From Apoderus coryli (taxonomy: Eukaryota > Arthropoda > Insecta > Coleoptera > Attelabidae): DNA of 64,000 bases. A program made the position numbers and the translations under genes. The DNA lies in the NCBI GenBank assembly GCA_911728435.2, contig OU452201.1, forward strand, positions 28,892,001 through 28,956,000, read 5' to 3'. The notes beneath the pieces were generated by a model, which worked only from the letters and a program-made list of their open reading frames with translations, ran no database searches and was not told where the DNA came from. Within the stretch, counting starts at the first letter, position 1; the number at the start of each line of letters is the position of its first letter. This document shows, in pieces, positions 30,998 through 43,801 of this stretch.

Positions 30998-33900
30998 TTA
31001 TACACTTCCTTTACCGTATGGCGCAGCCGAGTTTGTTGTTAAGAAATAACTTCCTTTGGCACTGTAACAGAAGAAGAAGAAGGAGAAATAATTAACAATA
31101 ATTGTTTCGTCTGGAAATTATGTCTATTGTCAGCTGATTCTTTAATCTTATCCTTTAAATTAATTGATTAATAATATTAATACTATGAGTCGCTACGAGC
31201 GGACTAAGTGTCAAGTTTGAAAATATACATGTATCACAGACATAAAGTGAAGTTAACGTACAAAGCTAATGACCAATGATTACTGTAAACTTTGAAATTT
31301 TCACTATATCTGAGCTTCTTCAGTGCTAAAACATGCAAGTATTATTTTGGGCATATTCTTCTAAATGATAACTGACTTATTGCATACATTACAATAAGAT
31401 AGATGCCTTAATCTTTTTCCTGTGCTTTTTATATGGAATTTTGTTGTACATTGCAAATATGTTGAAAGTAAAGTTTCTTTCAAAGGACTTGGTTGTCTGT
31501 GGAGCTTTATTTCATTCAGATTAAGTAATTTTTCTTTGATTCATTTTTATTTATTGTGGCGGTATAAGAATTTGGGCTCGTCTCAGTCTATAATTTGCTT
31601 AACATGCAAAACTTTCACATATTGGAGCGTGCCATTATATCTAATGTAATTAATATATTGTGTTCTGATCCACAAATTTGTGAAAGACGTCTTATATCTT
31701 ATGCCTTAAATTATCGGCCAGGCTAGTTTAGGGAAAGATTCAACAGACGCATCAACAATGCATATCACTTACCTTGCATCTCCTTCAAGTCCACCCATAT
31801 GCGAGGTGGCACGACTGTTGCAAGATCCTTTGGTGAAATCGCTGTAGCTGCCACAACTTCTGCTTGGGAAACTGTTTGATGTAATTGACTCAGCGAAATA
31901 TTGGTATGAACGACCATGTGAACAGGAACCAGTTACATCAACGCCACATCCTGGTTGGATAGCTCCACCATTAGGGTAGTAATCAGCGGTACCGATAGGA
32001 TCGCCCCAGCCCAATACACGTGTGTTGGTATGGATGACATCAATGCGTTTGGCGTCGGTTGGATCGAGACGGTTGTTGATATTGCTACCAGTGAAGAGAG
32101 GTGCCGCGGGATCAAGACCTGATAATTAAATATTAAACATATACAGGGTGCTTTAAAAAGACGCGGCAATATTTAACCGGCTTATTTCGCAGGTCATTTT
32201 ATAAAAAAAGTTCCCAGAAACATACGTTCGGAAATGTTTTGTATCCAATATAGGTTTAAAGTCAAATATCTCCTTACCAATTTGCAATTTGTTTGAAATT
32301 TGGCAGTGTTGTTGCTAGAAATAGGCAGCTTATATAGCCCTAACTAGATCAAAAATGATTAAGTCCGGTGGCGTTAGCTCGGATACATGAATCCAATCTT
32401 GTTGGCATTGGCTGTCGAACCCTCTCTAAATTACCAGTCGAATTACACCCAGCATTAATGCGATTTTAAAAATGATCTTCAAATACGGCATGCGGATTTA
32501 TCACACCATAAATGGTTATTATTAAAATTCCTTATTGCATTTCTTGAAAAATCAACATCAGTAGTTGAGGAATTTCGACAATTTTGTGCAAAAGCCTTGA
32601 CAGATTGCCATACGTGGAGGAATATCAGCAGGAATAAGTGCTTGAACGCGTTGGATGTGGTATGGATTGGCGCAGTCAAATACCATCAACGTTACTAATT
32701 TTTCATCGAATTATTGGTATTGTTTTAGTTGCTTTTTCTCAAGACAATATTACGTACATATTTTTGCCTATAATTTTTATTAGAACAACTTAATAATTTT
32801 GATCCAGTTAGGGCCATATAAGCTTTCTATTTCTAGCCACAACGCTGCAAATTTCAAAGAAATCGGTAAATAAATATTTAACTTATTAAAAAAAAAAGTG
32901 ATATTTGCAAAAAAAAAAAACTTTTAACAATGCATCCGGACTTATGTTTATGTGTTTTCATAAAATGACCTGAGAAATCATTCCCTTAAATGTTGCCGGG
33001 TCTTTTTGAAGTATAATAGAATACCGGTCAAGAAAGAATGATTGTATGTTCGTGAAAGTTTTAAGGAAGAATAATTATGTAAACATTTTTTTGAATTTAG
33101 ATTTTTCTTACAGAATTAGATTTTTCTCGTTTCAGTTTTCTTCTTTCTTTTTTTTTTGTATTTTGTATAAGATTTATTTTCTCCTTTGTTGCACTGCAAT
33201 TAGTTAGTTTATTTGAATTGTTATTGCCTGTATTACAATTATTATTTTTTAATATCAAGTTTATAAACTAACTTTCACTGGTATTTACGGTGTGCTGTTG
33301 ATTTGTTGTTTTAATTTTTTTAATTGAATTGTATTGTTTAAGTATATCTAATTGTTCGATCATGTTCTTGTTATACAGCCTTATAAACAATAAATGCTAA
33401 TGATAATGAGAAAAAAATTGGTATGCTACTAAATTCTGAGCATAAAAATGATGACAGCTGAAAAATAATCTCTAATGTAAACATTCAATTAAAACTGATC
33501 CTAAATAACTGTAAAAATAACATAGTTTATGCAAAATCTGCAAAAACTGGAAGAAGAACTCTTTCTTCTGAAGTAGACACGCTTTTCAACAACTACACGT
33601 CAATTTTGCTTTTGAGAGGTTGAAGGAGTTTAACGATCTACTCCAATATTGGCAAGTGATCGACATTGTCGTTGACGGTAAACTGTTCGTACGGTTTTGG
33701 ATATTATTTAATATACTACTTATTTCACTTTCTTGGATATTCTAACTTACCAATGATAAGTTCAACTTGTCTATTTAATGCAGCCGCAGCATTGCCAGCT
33801 ACATGTGCTCCAAGTGAGTGTCCGGCAATGGTTAGTGCACTCAATTTCAATCCGACCTTACTTTCCAAGGCTGAAATAAAAGATGCTACGAATTGACCAA

Positions 33901-35284
33901 TTTGAAGGACGGATCCTTGTGCTGTTACATATGTTTTTGATGCGATAGAGCCCCAATCGACTACAATAATATTGATATCTGCTTTGGTTAATGCTGCATT
34001 TGTTATGGCGGTATTAACCTCAGATTGGTGATTGTTTTGCCATCCATGAATGATGAATAATGTGTGTTTGGATCCGCTAAAGTCAGTACTTGATGCAATG
34101 TTGCCTACTTGTGATGATTTGAAAGCAACACCATTGCGGTGATTGCGACTGTAGTAATAGTAAGTTACATCGGTTTCTGAAGCAGTAACTTCAATTTCGC
34201 CCGTAAGGTCCTCGATTTCATAGAGGCCGTCTTCACGTTCAACCAGGAGGTATTTGGGTTGATCCTCTAATGTCTCTGGAACTAAAATTATGGTGTTATG
34301 TTACGAGGGCATGATTTTATCCACGGAATGGTGGAGATTTTTTTTAGTCGTCACATGTTCGATGATTCATCATTAGTATCTTTGAATTATCGTCGATTAA
34401 GAAACTCTTTCAGAAATATATACATTTTACTAGCAAAACCAAACCAAAACCTGTCGGAACCCTTGAAGTTGAGGTTACAATTGGTGACCTTGGGGCGAGA
34501 CGATAATACACAGGGAAAAATATTAAGTTTATCCTATTAATTAATATTGCAATATGTCGTTCTGGAGACCATTCGAACAACAGGTAAACAATGATGACAA
34601 TGATAATATGACAGAAAAGGATAATTTAAACTAATGTGGAATTTAAAGATAAAGATTTACATGTGTACTGTCAACGAATAGTTTAGATATGTTTTTCATC
34701 TTTTTCGGACTCAAAGGTGGACTGACGCTTCATGTTCACTTGTTGCTATAAAACTGAATTAAAACCCAATGAATGGTTATTGCGGAGAGAGTATTCACAC
34801 TTGTGGGAATCTGCACGGCACAAGCTCGGTAAATATAGTTTCGGAAGAATGCAGAGTTCAAAGGCCGTCGCTTGACGATACACCGCAAAAATCATAGATT
34901 CAATGACAAAGATATTTTGCGGAGTCGGTGTCTTTGCCTGTGCAGAACACGCACCTTGCACGAAAGTGAGATTCAGCCTTAAGCAGTGGTGCGACGATCG
35001 CTGCTCTCAGTCGCCAGGAAAGTGTACCTCTATAAATAAGTCCCACTCTTCTTCATAATGGATTACTTCAAAAAATATTTATTGTAAATGTTGGTTTTCT
35101 TTTGTGTTCATTTTTTTTGTATTTATTTATGACAATTGTCTATACTGTCTATAAGAGGAATATGAGACCATAAATAATTGATTCATTCATAAGAATTAAG
35201 GCAAATTTGATGAATAATTTATGCCTTACCTGGGCCAGCACATATAGAGGCAATAACTGCCAAAATTACTAGAGCAACTTTCAT
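30998..35284 (-). CDS. Secreted lipase / phospholipase A1-like, gene A (4 exons, 331 aa)
   Basis: Exons: 35230-35284, 33751-34281, 31773-32118, 30998-31061, all with GT-AG introns. The start MKVALVILAVIASICAGP is a signal peptide, so the enzyme is secreted. Ser174 lies in GHSLG (172-176), Asp198 in GLDPAAP, His263 in CSHGRS: the lipase triad. HGW at 97-99 is the oxyanion-hole strand. The lid between Cys253 and Cys261 is only seven residues, as in insect phospholipase A1 and neutral lipases rather than vertebrate pancreatic lipase. No C-terminal PLAT domain. It should hydrolyse ester bonds of phospholipid or neutral lipid outside the cell; substrate cannot be told from sequence. The frame is intact. 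A mariner-type remnant lies in intron 2 only 25 bp from the exon 3 acceptor. First of three tandem paralogues. Confidence 0.93.
31062..31772 (-). other. Intron 3 of lipase gene A
   Basis: 711 bp, GT-AG, shorter than the equivalents in B and C. Shares the 'gaaagacgtcttat' block near exon 3 with those introns; the rest is diverged. Confidence 0.85.
32144..33013 (-). mobile_element. Tc1/mariner-type transposon remnant in intron 2 of gene A
   Basis: The left end is CAGGGTGCTTTAAAAAGACG after TA. The right end, about 33013, is the inverted but shortened copy. Minus-strand reading includes CANPYHIQRVQALIPADIPP (near 32680-32620) and FSRNAIRNFNNNHLWCD. These match a transposase family common in insects, with a HIQRVxxLxPxD..R block and an FTRDG..NxHNxHxWxDEN block. 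Several frameshifts. The same termini appear at 21350 and 25660. Confidence 0.75.
34282..35229 (-). other. Intron 1 of lipase gene A
   Basis: 948 bp. Contains a relatively GC-rich patch at 34780-35030 not found in introns 1 of B or C; no coding or RNA family recognised in it. Confidence 0.8.
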
Positions 35285-35330
35285 GTTGATCAAATTCTCG
35301 AATTAATACCAAATTGTAATTTTTTATTAA

Positions 35331-35369
35331 CTTATATATCGTTACAATTGATTTAGATAAATAGATAAA
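35331..35369 (-). promoter_or_regulatory. Core promoter of lipase gene A: TATA box and GATA pair
   Basis: TATATAAG (35338-35331, minus strand) lies about 47 nt upstream of the ATG. Two GATA-factor sites (TTATCTATTTATCT, 35368-35355) stand just upstream of it. All three genes keep this layout although the flanks have diverged. Confidence 0.65.
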
Positions 35370-36130
35370 CTTCCTTGTGCCTTGTTACATCAAAAAATAT
35401 TGATAATTTTAGGTATACATCACTATGCAAAATATGTAGTTTGACGTCATAATCTAATAATTGTAATTTTCGAAAGGTATATTGAGTATCTAATTGTAAT
35501 TCTTGAGTGTAAATCAATTCATCATGTTTTTGTTTTTCCAAAAACAAGATTAACTAAACTGTTGTTTTTTTTTTTGTATATTAGATCATACCATAATTTG
35601 GTTTATAAGAAGTTTGTTATAAGATAACGATATTTTTGAATGAAATCAAGAAATTTATTCGAAACTGATATTAAACTCTCTACATATTTGGTGTTCATCA
35701 GTTTTGTTACTTTCATAGTTTGAAATTTGAAACAACTAAATAATATTCTTGATACGTATCGAATCATATCTAATTTTTCATTTTTTTTCACAAATTGTAA
35801 AACCATACAACGTTAATATTTTTGGCTTTATCACTTTTGTTTCAAATGTGGCGCCACACTGTATATTAGGGTGGAGCGAAAATTTCAACTTTCGAAATTT
35901 AATTTTGACTAGCGCGCAAAAGTTGTCCTTTGTTATAGCAAAAAACATATTCAAAGCGCAATTAAACTTTTGGAGGTTCCCCAAAGGCTAAAAATTAATT
36001 TTCGTGACTATGGTGCCAAAGAGTAATATTACTGTAATAATATTTACTTACAAATACAATAATTATTATTATTTCTTAGAAAACCATGACAGCTGGGTAT
36101 AGGGAAACTTTATGTCAGGTTAAAGACAAG
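35370..36130. other. Spacer between genes A and B
   Basis: 35370-35690 is the diverged counterpart of the region upstream of gene B (41185-41525). The remainder has no recognisable content. Confidence 0.5.
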
Positions 36131-36241
36131 TTTTATTTTGTTTGGCTATAAGACCCCACCTTCTATAATAATGAAAATGCCTACATATTTTTCTGTGAAC
36201 TTTTTATTAATCAAAATTTAGCATAATGTATGAAACACAAT

Positions 36242-36247
36242 TTTATT
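36242..36247 (-). terminator. Polyadenylation signal of lipase gene B
   Basis: AATAAA, about 40 nt past the stop codon; conserved with genes A and C. Confidence 0.7.
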
Positions 36248-36286
36248 TATTGAAGTTATCAGTACATCCGTAGGTACATTCAGCAT

Positions 36287-39200
36287 TTATACCTTTCCTT
36301 TACCGTATGGCGCAGCAGAGTTGGTTGTTAAGAAATATCTTCCTTTGGCGCTGTAACAGAAGAAAATAGTAATTTAATAAATTAACAATTATTATTTTAA
36401 TTGTTTCATCTCAAAATTATGTTCATTGTCAACTGTTTCTTAATCTTGCCCTTAATTGATTCATAATGCATTTTCAAATTAATGCAGTATAATATAATAA
36501 AAACCTATCTTAAAATAACAAACAAGCGTAAGTTGTCACCTCGGTTTCAAATTTAAAAAACCGTATGTGAAATATCGAATATAATTTAGTTACACATGGT
36601 AGACGAGGTTTGGAAGAGACAAAAATATTAATCTTGTACAATCGACTGTAAAATAAAAACTATTTATTATAGTTATCCGTTTACCTAATTTAATTACGTA
36701 TGGGAAACCTCATTGGAAAAATTTATGTATGGTTTATCCAGCGGGCTAACCACACTGAAAAAACATTGAACAATTTATTGAAATGAAAATCGTCTACTAC
36801 ACATTTCAATATCATTATAGCACCTCGTAATTATGGATAATTAAAAAATATTGTTGAATAATTTTACCGGCTCAATTAGTTGTACTGATGTAATATTTAT
36901 ATTCTTCAAATTTATATTACCTTAAGTCGAGTTTTGTAACCGGGTTGCAGCTGATATTTCCATCGAGCTTTAATGCAATGATGACTTACCATACCTAATA
37001 ATTGTTATTCTATGGCTAATCAATCCATCGGCGGCGTTTGCTCATTATTAATTTTAAAGTTAAGTGTTAGTAATAATAAAGTAAATTTATTTAAACTGTA
37101 AACTTACAAGAATCCAAAACATTGTTAATATACTCGTACAATAAAATTAGACAACATACAAATTAGTATACTTTAACTCATAACAGTGGCTATAGAGATT
37201 CGTTTCTGATTAATTGGGATACCTATAATACCACTTTAAAAGTACCTATAATTTACCGGCTATACAATAATTATAATAAATGGTCCATACTAACTTTATT
37301 AATTATATCCTGAATATTTTTATCGTAATTACTAATTTCCTCGGGATTTAAGCATTTAATAGAAAATTATATATACTATTTCAAGGTTATACGACAATTT
37401 CTTTGAGATTGTTTTAGCATTTTATTAAAAGTACAGGACATTAATTTATAATTTATATTTTTTATATCAAAGTAGTACCTAACATTTTAGTATTTACTAT
37501 TGAAGTTCACGGACATCTTGTCAAAGAGCTTCTATAGGATTAATTTTTAATATCATACAATCCAAATTATAATAGTATTTGTGGTGATATCTAGAGGACA
37601 CACAATGCCTTTTTCACAGTTTTCTCCCCTTAGCCGTGAATTTTGAGAGATCCATTCTGAGAGCAAAGACCAATTCAGGAGCCCTAATTATATAAATAAC
37701 GTATCTTAGGCTTCGGATTCACCTAAAATGTGGAAATCTATTTTATTTTCCCATCTTAGATTATCGACTGGGTTGGTCCTCTAGTCCCATTATAATAAGA
37801 TACTTTCTAAGGTAACAGGCCTTCCTATAACGATTCTATGGTTTGAACATGTTGAAAATCAATCTGCCACATGCTACACAATATCTCTTTAGTGCTTCCT
37901 TTTCCTATGAATCACCAGTGAATTCATCTGCCTTTGTGAGAATCTCAGACACAACGAAGTGAATCACGGATCCCTATCTGGCTCCATGCAAAATTTTCAG
38001 ATATTCACATTCACAAATTTGTGAAAGACGTCTTATAAAGTCATTGCACCCTTATACCTTAAATTGTCGCCCAAGCCAAGAATTAACAGACGCATCAACA
38101 ATGCATATCACTTACCTTGCATCTCCTTCAAGTCCACCCATATGCGAGGTGGCATGACTGTTGCAAGATCCTTTGGTGAAATCGTTGTAGCTGTCACAAC
38201 TTCTGCTTGGGAAACTGTTTGATGTAATTGACTCAGCGAAATATTGGTATGAACGACCATGTGAACAAGCACCAGTTGCATCAATGCCACACCCTGGTTG
38301 GATAGCTCCACCATTAGGGTAGTAATCAGCGGTACCTATAGGATCGCCCCAGCCCAATAAACGTGTATTGGTATGGATGACATCAATGCGTTTGGCGTCG
38401 GTTGGATCGAGACGGTTGTTGGTATTGCCACCAGTGAAGAGAGGAGCCGCAGGATCAAGACCTAATTATTACATATTAAACATATAATAAAATAACTGAC
38501 AATAAAAACATAATTGTGTATGTGCGCGAAAGTTTTATGGAAGAAAAGTTATGGAAAAACAAAAGTATTATTAACAAGAATAGTATTCTAAGCTTAAAAA
38601 AATTCGGTATTTATATAAATAATTCTAAAAATAATAATATTCTAAACTAGCACTACCTAACTACTATAAAACGCTAGCTATCTTATTGACTCTAATTTTC
38701 AACCAAAAAAACAAATACTATGGAACCTATGACATTTTTACGAGAAATTGATGTGTGAACATGTGTACGGAGGTTAGGAATGAATTGGCGCAATTATCTC
38801 AATTTCGGTGAAACATGTGTTTTTACATACATTAAATATTTAGATTAGGCGGTAGGTCATTTGGTGATGCTCCTTTGAAGGGAAACATTTTTAAAATAGT
38901 TCCCAAATCGTCACTTTTTTCATGAAAGAAGTCATTAGAAAAGAAAACAGATTTGTGTGTTATTCTTATGGAATCTACTCGCTTAAACAACATACTAACT
39001 TACAATGCTCTGCTGCCAGAATGTCTTTGAAATTATCTCTATCCTACACCTCGTACTAATTATTCGCGCAATACCGTAATTAATCCGAAATTTATTTAAT
39101 ATTGATTTTTTACCGACCTCACCAGACGGGCTTCAATTTCAATAATAATAATAATAAAAAAAGTTCAATGAACTGGGTCATAGAGATGCAAGAAATGTAT

Positions 39201-41097
39201 TGATCTATTCCATTCGATCTCAAATTCTTTTTAAGGTTGAACTATGCATTGCTACTGAGTCTATTGGCCGCTTGGAATAATTATAAAATCCTAAACTAAT
39301 TAGTATCTACCTAATTAGTTTGGTCAAAAATTAGAAATAAAAAAAATTGCAAGAGCAGGAATCGAACCCAGGACATTCGGCACCCAAAGCCGCACCGATT
39401 ACCACTTCGGCCGACGGTAAAAGAAATTAAGCGAAACTGCATTAAAGTCGCGGTACTACATATTTGTAACTTTTAAACGCAAATAAATTGTGTACGAATC
39501 GTGACCGTTGGAAAAAAATTCTACATCGATGGTCAGAAAAGTAGTTACTCAAAAAAATATATATAAGTACAGGGTGAATCATGATGATTTATTATATCAA
39601 AACTTTTTTTGATTTTTTAATTTTTTTCAGGTATGTATATTATAGATCAATAATGGTTACATTGTCAAAATAGTGCATTTATACAGGGTGTACAATAATT
39701 GGAATATAAAAGTTATGATTTTTATTAAATGAGACACCCTATGTTTGACAGTACATTTCGACCGCATTCAAAAAATAAATTAACTTTGTATAAATATTCC
39801 TTATACCTATTTTGAAGAAATTATGCTTTATTTCACTTTCTTAGATATTCTAACTTACCAATGATAAGTTCAACTTGTCTATTTAATGCAGCCGCAGCAT
39901 TGCCAGCCACATGTGCTCCAAGTGAGTGTCCGGCAATGGTTAGTGCACTCAATTTCAATCCGACCTTACTTTCCAAGGCTGAAATAAAAGATGCTACGAA
40001 TTTACCAATTGGAAGGACGGATCCTTGTGCTGTTACATATGTTTTTGATGCGATAGAGCCCCAATCGACTACAATAATATTGATATCTGCTTTGGTTAAT
40101 GCTGCATGTGTTATGGCGGTATTAACCTCAGATTGGTGATTGTTTTGCCATCCATGAATGATGAATAATGTGTGTTTGGATCCGTTAAAGTCAGTACTTG
40201 ATGCAATGTTGCCTACTTGTGATGATTTGAAAGCAACACCATTGCGGTGATTGCGACTGTAGTAATAGTAGGTTACATCGTTTTCTGAAGCAGTAACTTC
40301 AATTTCGCCCGTAAGGTCCTCGATTTCATAGAGGCCGTCTTCACGTTCAACAAGGAGGTATTTGGGTTGATCCTCGAATGTCTCTGGAACTAAAATGATT
40401 ATTGTATGTTACTAGGGGACGTTTTTATTTCCGCGGTAACGTAGAGATATTTTTAGTCGCCACAAGCATCATATGTGTAAATACCAAATTTTATCTTATT
40501 CAGTCATTCAATTATTGTGGATTAAGTAACTCGTTGAGTGAATCTAACACCGCGGCGTTAAAAAAAGTCCAGAATAAGCAAGGAATGTTGGCTAGGTAAA
40601 TGATTGATTAACAAGTGGCATGGGAATTACTCGAAACGACCCTCAGCCGGGACGGCCTAATCAAGTGACTAGTTAAATTAATTTAAAAGATTCGACAAAA
40701 TTATCCTGCAAGTTACTTTGTAATGAAGAAAAAGAAGTCGCAGCAATGGCATACAATGGGATAAAATCTTTAAAATTCTGTGTGATCATGGAATGACAAA
40801 AGTCAGTGGAAGATGTGTGCCGGGAATAAAATTTCTAGTTTCTAATTGTTTATTTTGTTTATGTTAACACTAATTTTTCACAATTATTACAGGACAGTTA
40901 CTGAAATAATGTCTGTCAAACTCATAGTTGCCGCAGAGTTGGCCTCTGTCTAATGAAAATCTTGTAATTAGCAAAATTACGTATAAGTGAATTTGATGCT
41001 TAAATAAAATAATTTAATTATGCCTTGAGGTTATTACCTTACCTGATTCAGCACATATTAAGGCAGTAACTGCCAAAATTACTAGAGTAACTTTCAT
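36287..41097 (-). CDS. Secreted lipase / phospholipase A1-like, gene B (4 exons, 331 aa)
   Basis: Exons: 41043-41097, 39859-40389, 38116-38461, 36287-36350; same lengths and phases as gene A. Signal peptide MKVTLVILAVTALICAES. Triad Ser174 (GHSLG), Asp198, His263 and the seven-residue lid are all kept. Distinguishing residues: LPIGKF for LQIGQF around 144-149, and a C-terminus GKGKV. Exon 2 differs from gene A at only about 9 of 531 positions, while its introns match gene C, not A. Intron 2 carries repeat X copy 3 and a tRNA-derived fragment. No stops or frameshifts, so presumably functional. Confidence 0.93.
36351..38115 (-). other. Intron 3 of lipase gene B
   Basis: 1765 bp. The distal half (37590-38115) matches intron 3 of gene C (46590-47083); the 36440-37580 part is mostly absent from C. 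Confidence 0.8.
38680..39300 (+). repeat. Dispersed repeat X, copy 3 (internal deletion), in intron 2 of gene B
   Basis: Shares both ends with copy 4 (47690-48785) but lacks about 450 bp from the middle (junction near 39098-39110). Confidence 0.8.
39350..39418 (-). repeat. tRNA-derived SINE head in intron 2 of gene B
   Basis: On the minus strand GGCCGAAGTGGTAATCGG resembles a polymerase III A box and GGGTTCGATTCC is a near-perfect B box, about 30 nt apart, in a 69-nt tRNA-like stretch. The body beyond it is unassigned. Not a functional tRNA: acceptor strands do not pair. Confidence 0.65.
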
Positions 41098-41147
41098 GTT
41101 GATGAAATTTCACTATTTCTGATATTAAATTCAAGTTTTTCATCAAT

Positions 41148-41184
41148 TTATATACCGTTACAATTGATTTAGATAAATAGATAA
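41148..41184 (-). promoter_or_regulatory. Core promoter of lipase gene B: TATA box and GATA pair
   Basis: TATATAAA (41155-41148, minus) about 50 nt upstream of the ATG, with two GATA sites (TTATCTATTTATCT, 41184-41171) directly upstream. Confidence 0.7.
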
Positions 41185-41587
41185 ATTTCCTTGGTCCAAT
41201 ATTTCATCAAAAAATGTTGATAAGTTTGGATATGCACTTAAAGTAACTATTGCAAAAATATGTACTTTGACGTCATAATATAATAATTATTGTAATTAGG
41301 CATATTGAGTATCTAATTGTAGTTCTTGAGTGTAAATCAATTCATAATGTTTTTGTTTTTCCAAAAACAAATTTAACTAAACTGTTGTGTTTTTAGTGTT
41401 ATTATTATACGAGTTATATTAATATTAGATCACACCACAATTTGGTTTATAACAAGTTTGTTATAAGATAACGATATTTTTGAATGGAATCAGGAAATTT
41501 AATAAATTCTGAAATTCAACTCTACATATTAGCTATCGGGTGAGATCATGGATGCGGAGTTGGAAATGGGCCGGTATATATATACAG

Positions 41588-41795
41588 GACTGATCGTAAC
41601 CCCCTAACCAGTTCATGTTCTAGGGGCGGCGGTGTGCTCATAGCTCTTCGCAAGGCCTTGCCTAGTTGTATGATCGAGTGCCCGGAACCATTGAGCAGGT
41701 TTTTGTCTCTTTGTCCTCTGCGGGTTTTATTGTAATATTGGGATCTCTCTACCTGTCTCCTAGATTGCCTGTGCCAGCGAAACTGTTGATTCATT
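41588..41795 (+). pseudogene. LINE endonuclease-domain fragment
   Basis: Plus-strand reading gives RTDRNPLTSSCSRGGGVLIA and LRKALPS, then after a one-base shift IVILGSLYLSPR. This is the middle of a jockey-type EEP endonuclease. The matching place in duplication unit 2 lacks it, so it was inserted in unit 1 only or deleted from unit 2. Confidence 0.7.
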
Positions 41796-42799
41796 TAGTT
41801 TTTATTTTTCAACTTACCACCCTGTATTTCTGAAACGCAGCAATTTTGGACTAAGGTAAGTTACGTTTATTCGGCTTATTTTGACCCCACAAATCTGTTG
41901 TATGATTCTGTACAGACCTTTTAGAGACTCCCTCTATATAACTGTTACCGAAGTATAATTGAACTTCTAAACCACAGGAATTTACATTGAATTCTACACC
42001 TTGATGGTTTTCTATTATGGTAGTTATTAACGTCGTGTTTATTTTTCAGTCTTGAAATTTTAGTCTCATAGGTATGTAAGAATGCAAATTTATGCTGAGT
42101 TAGTATAATACGATTATTATACATAGAATAATTGTTGTAAAAATCAGTGCGTGTGTAATAGATTTCACTATTTGGAAAATTGCGTTGCAAATTATACGAA
42201 AAAATGGTATCGGAAATAAAATCGCCCAAGTATTATACGATTTGTATATATTTAAAACAGATTTTAAAATTAAAATCCAACACAGGGTAAGTAATCCCGA
42301 AAAAAAGTTATCGTTTACTATAATTATTAGAATTATTTTTCATTAAAAATTAATTTTAATTTGTAAACCCAAAACCGCCCAACTGTTGGACTTAACTTAC
42401 CTCACATAGTAGGTATTAAATTTTTAAACGAAATAAATTATCCATTATCAAAGTGGACTGTCAGTCCAAATAAAAGAAAACAAAAACTTTCAAATTCAAC
42501 TCCACACAATATTTAATAAAATTATGAAAACGGAAACTAGTTTCAGCTTAACGAACCATCATCAGTAAAATGGACAACAAATTTGTACATAAGTCTATAA
42601 GGCAAAAAAACTCACCAGTTGACAAAACATCTGTGTACAGAAAACATCAAGCTTCAACCGTCAACAAGCACAACACACTAAAATAACTTACAAACATGAA
42701 AACATGTTCAATTCTTTTTGGACATACTTTACAGAAAAAAAGATAAACGTGTTTCTCCTTTTTTGATGTAGTTGGAATATAAGCTTAAATATTCTGATT

Positions 42800-43700
42800 T
42801 TTATACAAAGACCGGCTGCCAATGTCCGATGCTATTGGAGTTACCTTGCCATTTAGACCAACTTCCTTGCAAATTCAGACAGTTAATTATGTGAAATATT
42901 TGGGCATTTTCATCGATAATACCCTCAAGTGGGACACCCACATTCACTATTTAGTTAAAAAATTGAGGTCTCGGATTTATCTATTTAAAAGAATTAAGTA
43001 TATTCTTGATAGGGACAAACTGATACAAGTATATTTTGCGCTGGTTCAGTCATTGTTGTCTTATGGAATTGTGTCATGGGGAGGTGCATACCCTACAACA
43101 GTAAGGCCACTTGTGAATATACAGAAAAGTATTCTTAAAATAATTTTTAATCTAAATATAATGTATCCCTGTAAGAAAACTTTTTTATAAACAAGCTGTA
43201 CTTCAAATGATGAGGAATAATCTATTATGTAATACACCAGATCATAACTATTCTACCAGACATAGAGTCAATCAAAATTTAAATTTACCACGGACAAATT
43301 TGAGATTAGGGCAGATATGTTTTACGTACGTTGGACAAAACACTTACAATAAGCTGCCTCAAGATACCAGGACGAAACAAAGACACAAAAAATTTCCGAG
43401 AATAGTAAATGAGTGGCTTCTGGATTTTGTCGAAAATTAAATAGTTAAAAGTTGATGCTGGCTAGAGATCTATCTGTATTTGTATTTTGTTTGTTTAATA
43501 TGTCTTTTGTTGTTTTGATTTTGAGTTTTTCTTTTAGTTTTTTTTCTTTATTGTGTAATATATCATATATAATATATATAAGTATGCGTACTGTGTAAAA
43601 TACAAGTTAATTAGATTATCGTAATTGCTGACAAGTTTCTGTAACTTAGCGAATTGAGATTTATCTACCTGTATTTTGTTATACACCTGAAATAAATATT
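42800..43700 (+). pseudogene. LINE 3'-terminal fragment nested in foldback F
   Basis: ORF 42822-43190 has QIQTVNYVKYLGIFIDNTLK, then HYLVKKLRSRIYLFKRIKYI, YFALVQSLLSYGIVSWGGAY and VNIQKSILKIIF. After a frameshift, 43207-43440 has HNYSTRHRVNQNL and the C-terminal YNKLPQDTR. Post-RT region of a jockey/CR1-group LINE. Ends with AATAAATATTATTATTATTA at about 43690-43711. Confidence 0.8.
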
Positions 43701-43708
43701 ATTATTAT

Positions 43709-43711
<3 letters not shown>

Positions 43712-43748
<37 letters not shown>
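43712..43748 (-). repeat. Poly(A) tail of the minus-strand LINE fragment
   Basis: A run of T on the plus strand adjoining the (ATT)n tail of the previous fragment. The same (TTA)n sequence reappears at 44046-44063, suggesting the minus LINE landed inside that tract. Confidence 0.7.
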
Positions 43749-43751
<3 letters not shown>

Positions 43752-43801
43752 TCGATTATCTCGGTATGTTTTAGCCGGAATACTTGTGTATTCAAGACTT
43801 A

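Larger units (their letters stand above)
36131..42467. repeat. Segmental duplication unit 1 (lipase gene B and flanks)
   Basis: Collinear with 45528-52115: poly(A) region, all exons, introns including repeat X and the tRNA-derived piece, promoter, and downstream sequence up to a foldback element. Differences are mainly short indels and independent insertions (LINE fragment at 41588 here, foldback at 50976 there). Confidence 0.85.

Noticed and set aside
31769..32014. 81-codon ORF treated as a separate small gene
   Set aside because: It is part of exon 3 of lipase gene A read past the splice donor; same for 38112-38357 and 47080-47325.
33666..33896. Plus ORF opposite lipase exon 2
   Set aside because: Antisense shadow of the GHSLG-encoding exon; likewise 39861-40139.
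41546..41794. 82-codon minus ORF upstream of gene B
   Set aside because: Antisense of the plus-strand LINE endonuclease fragment.
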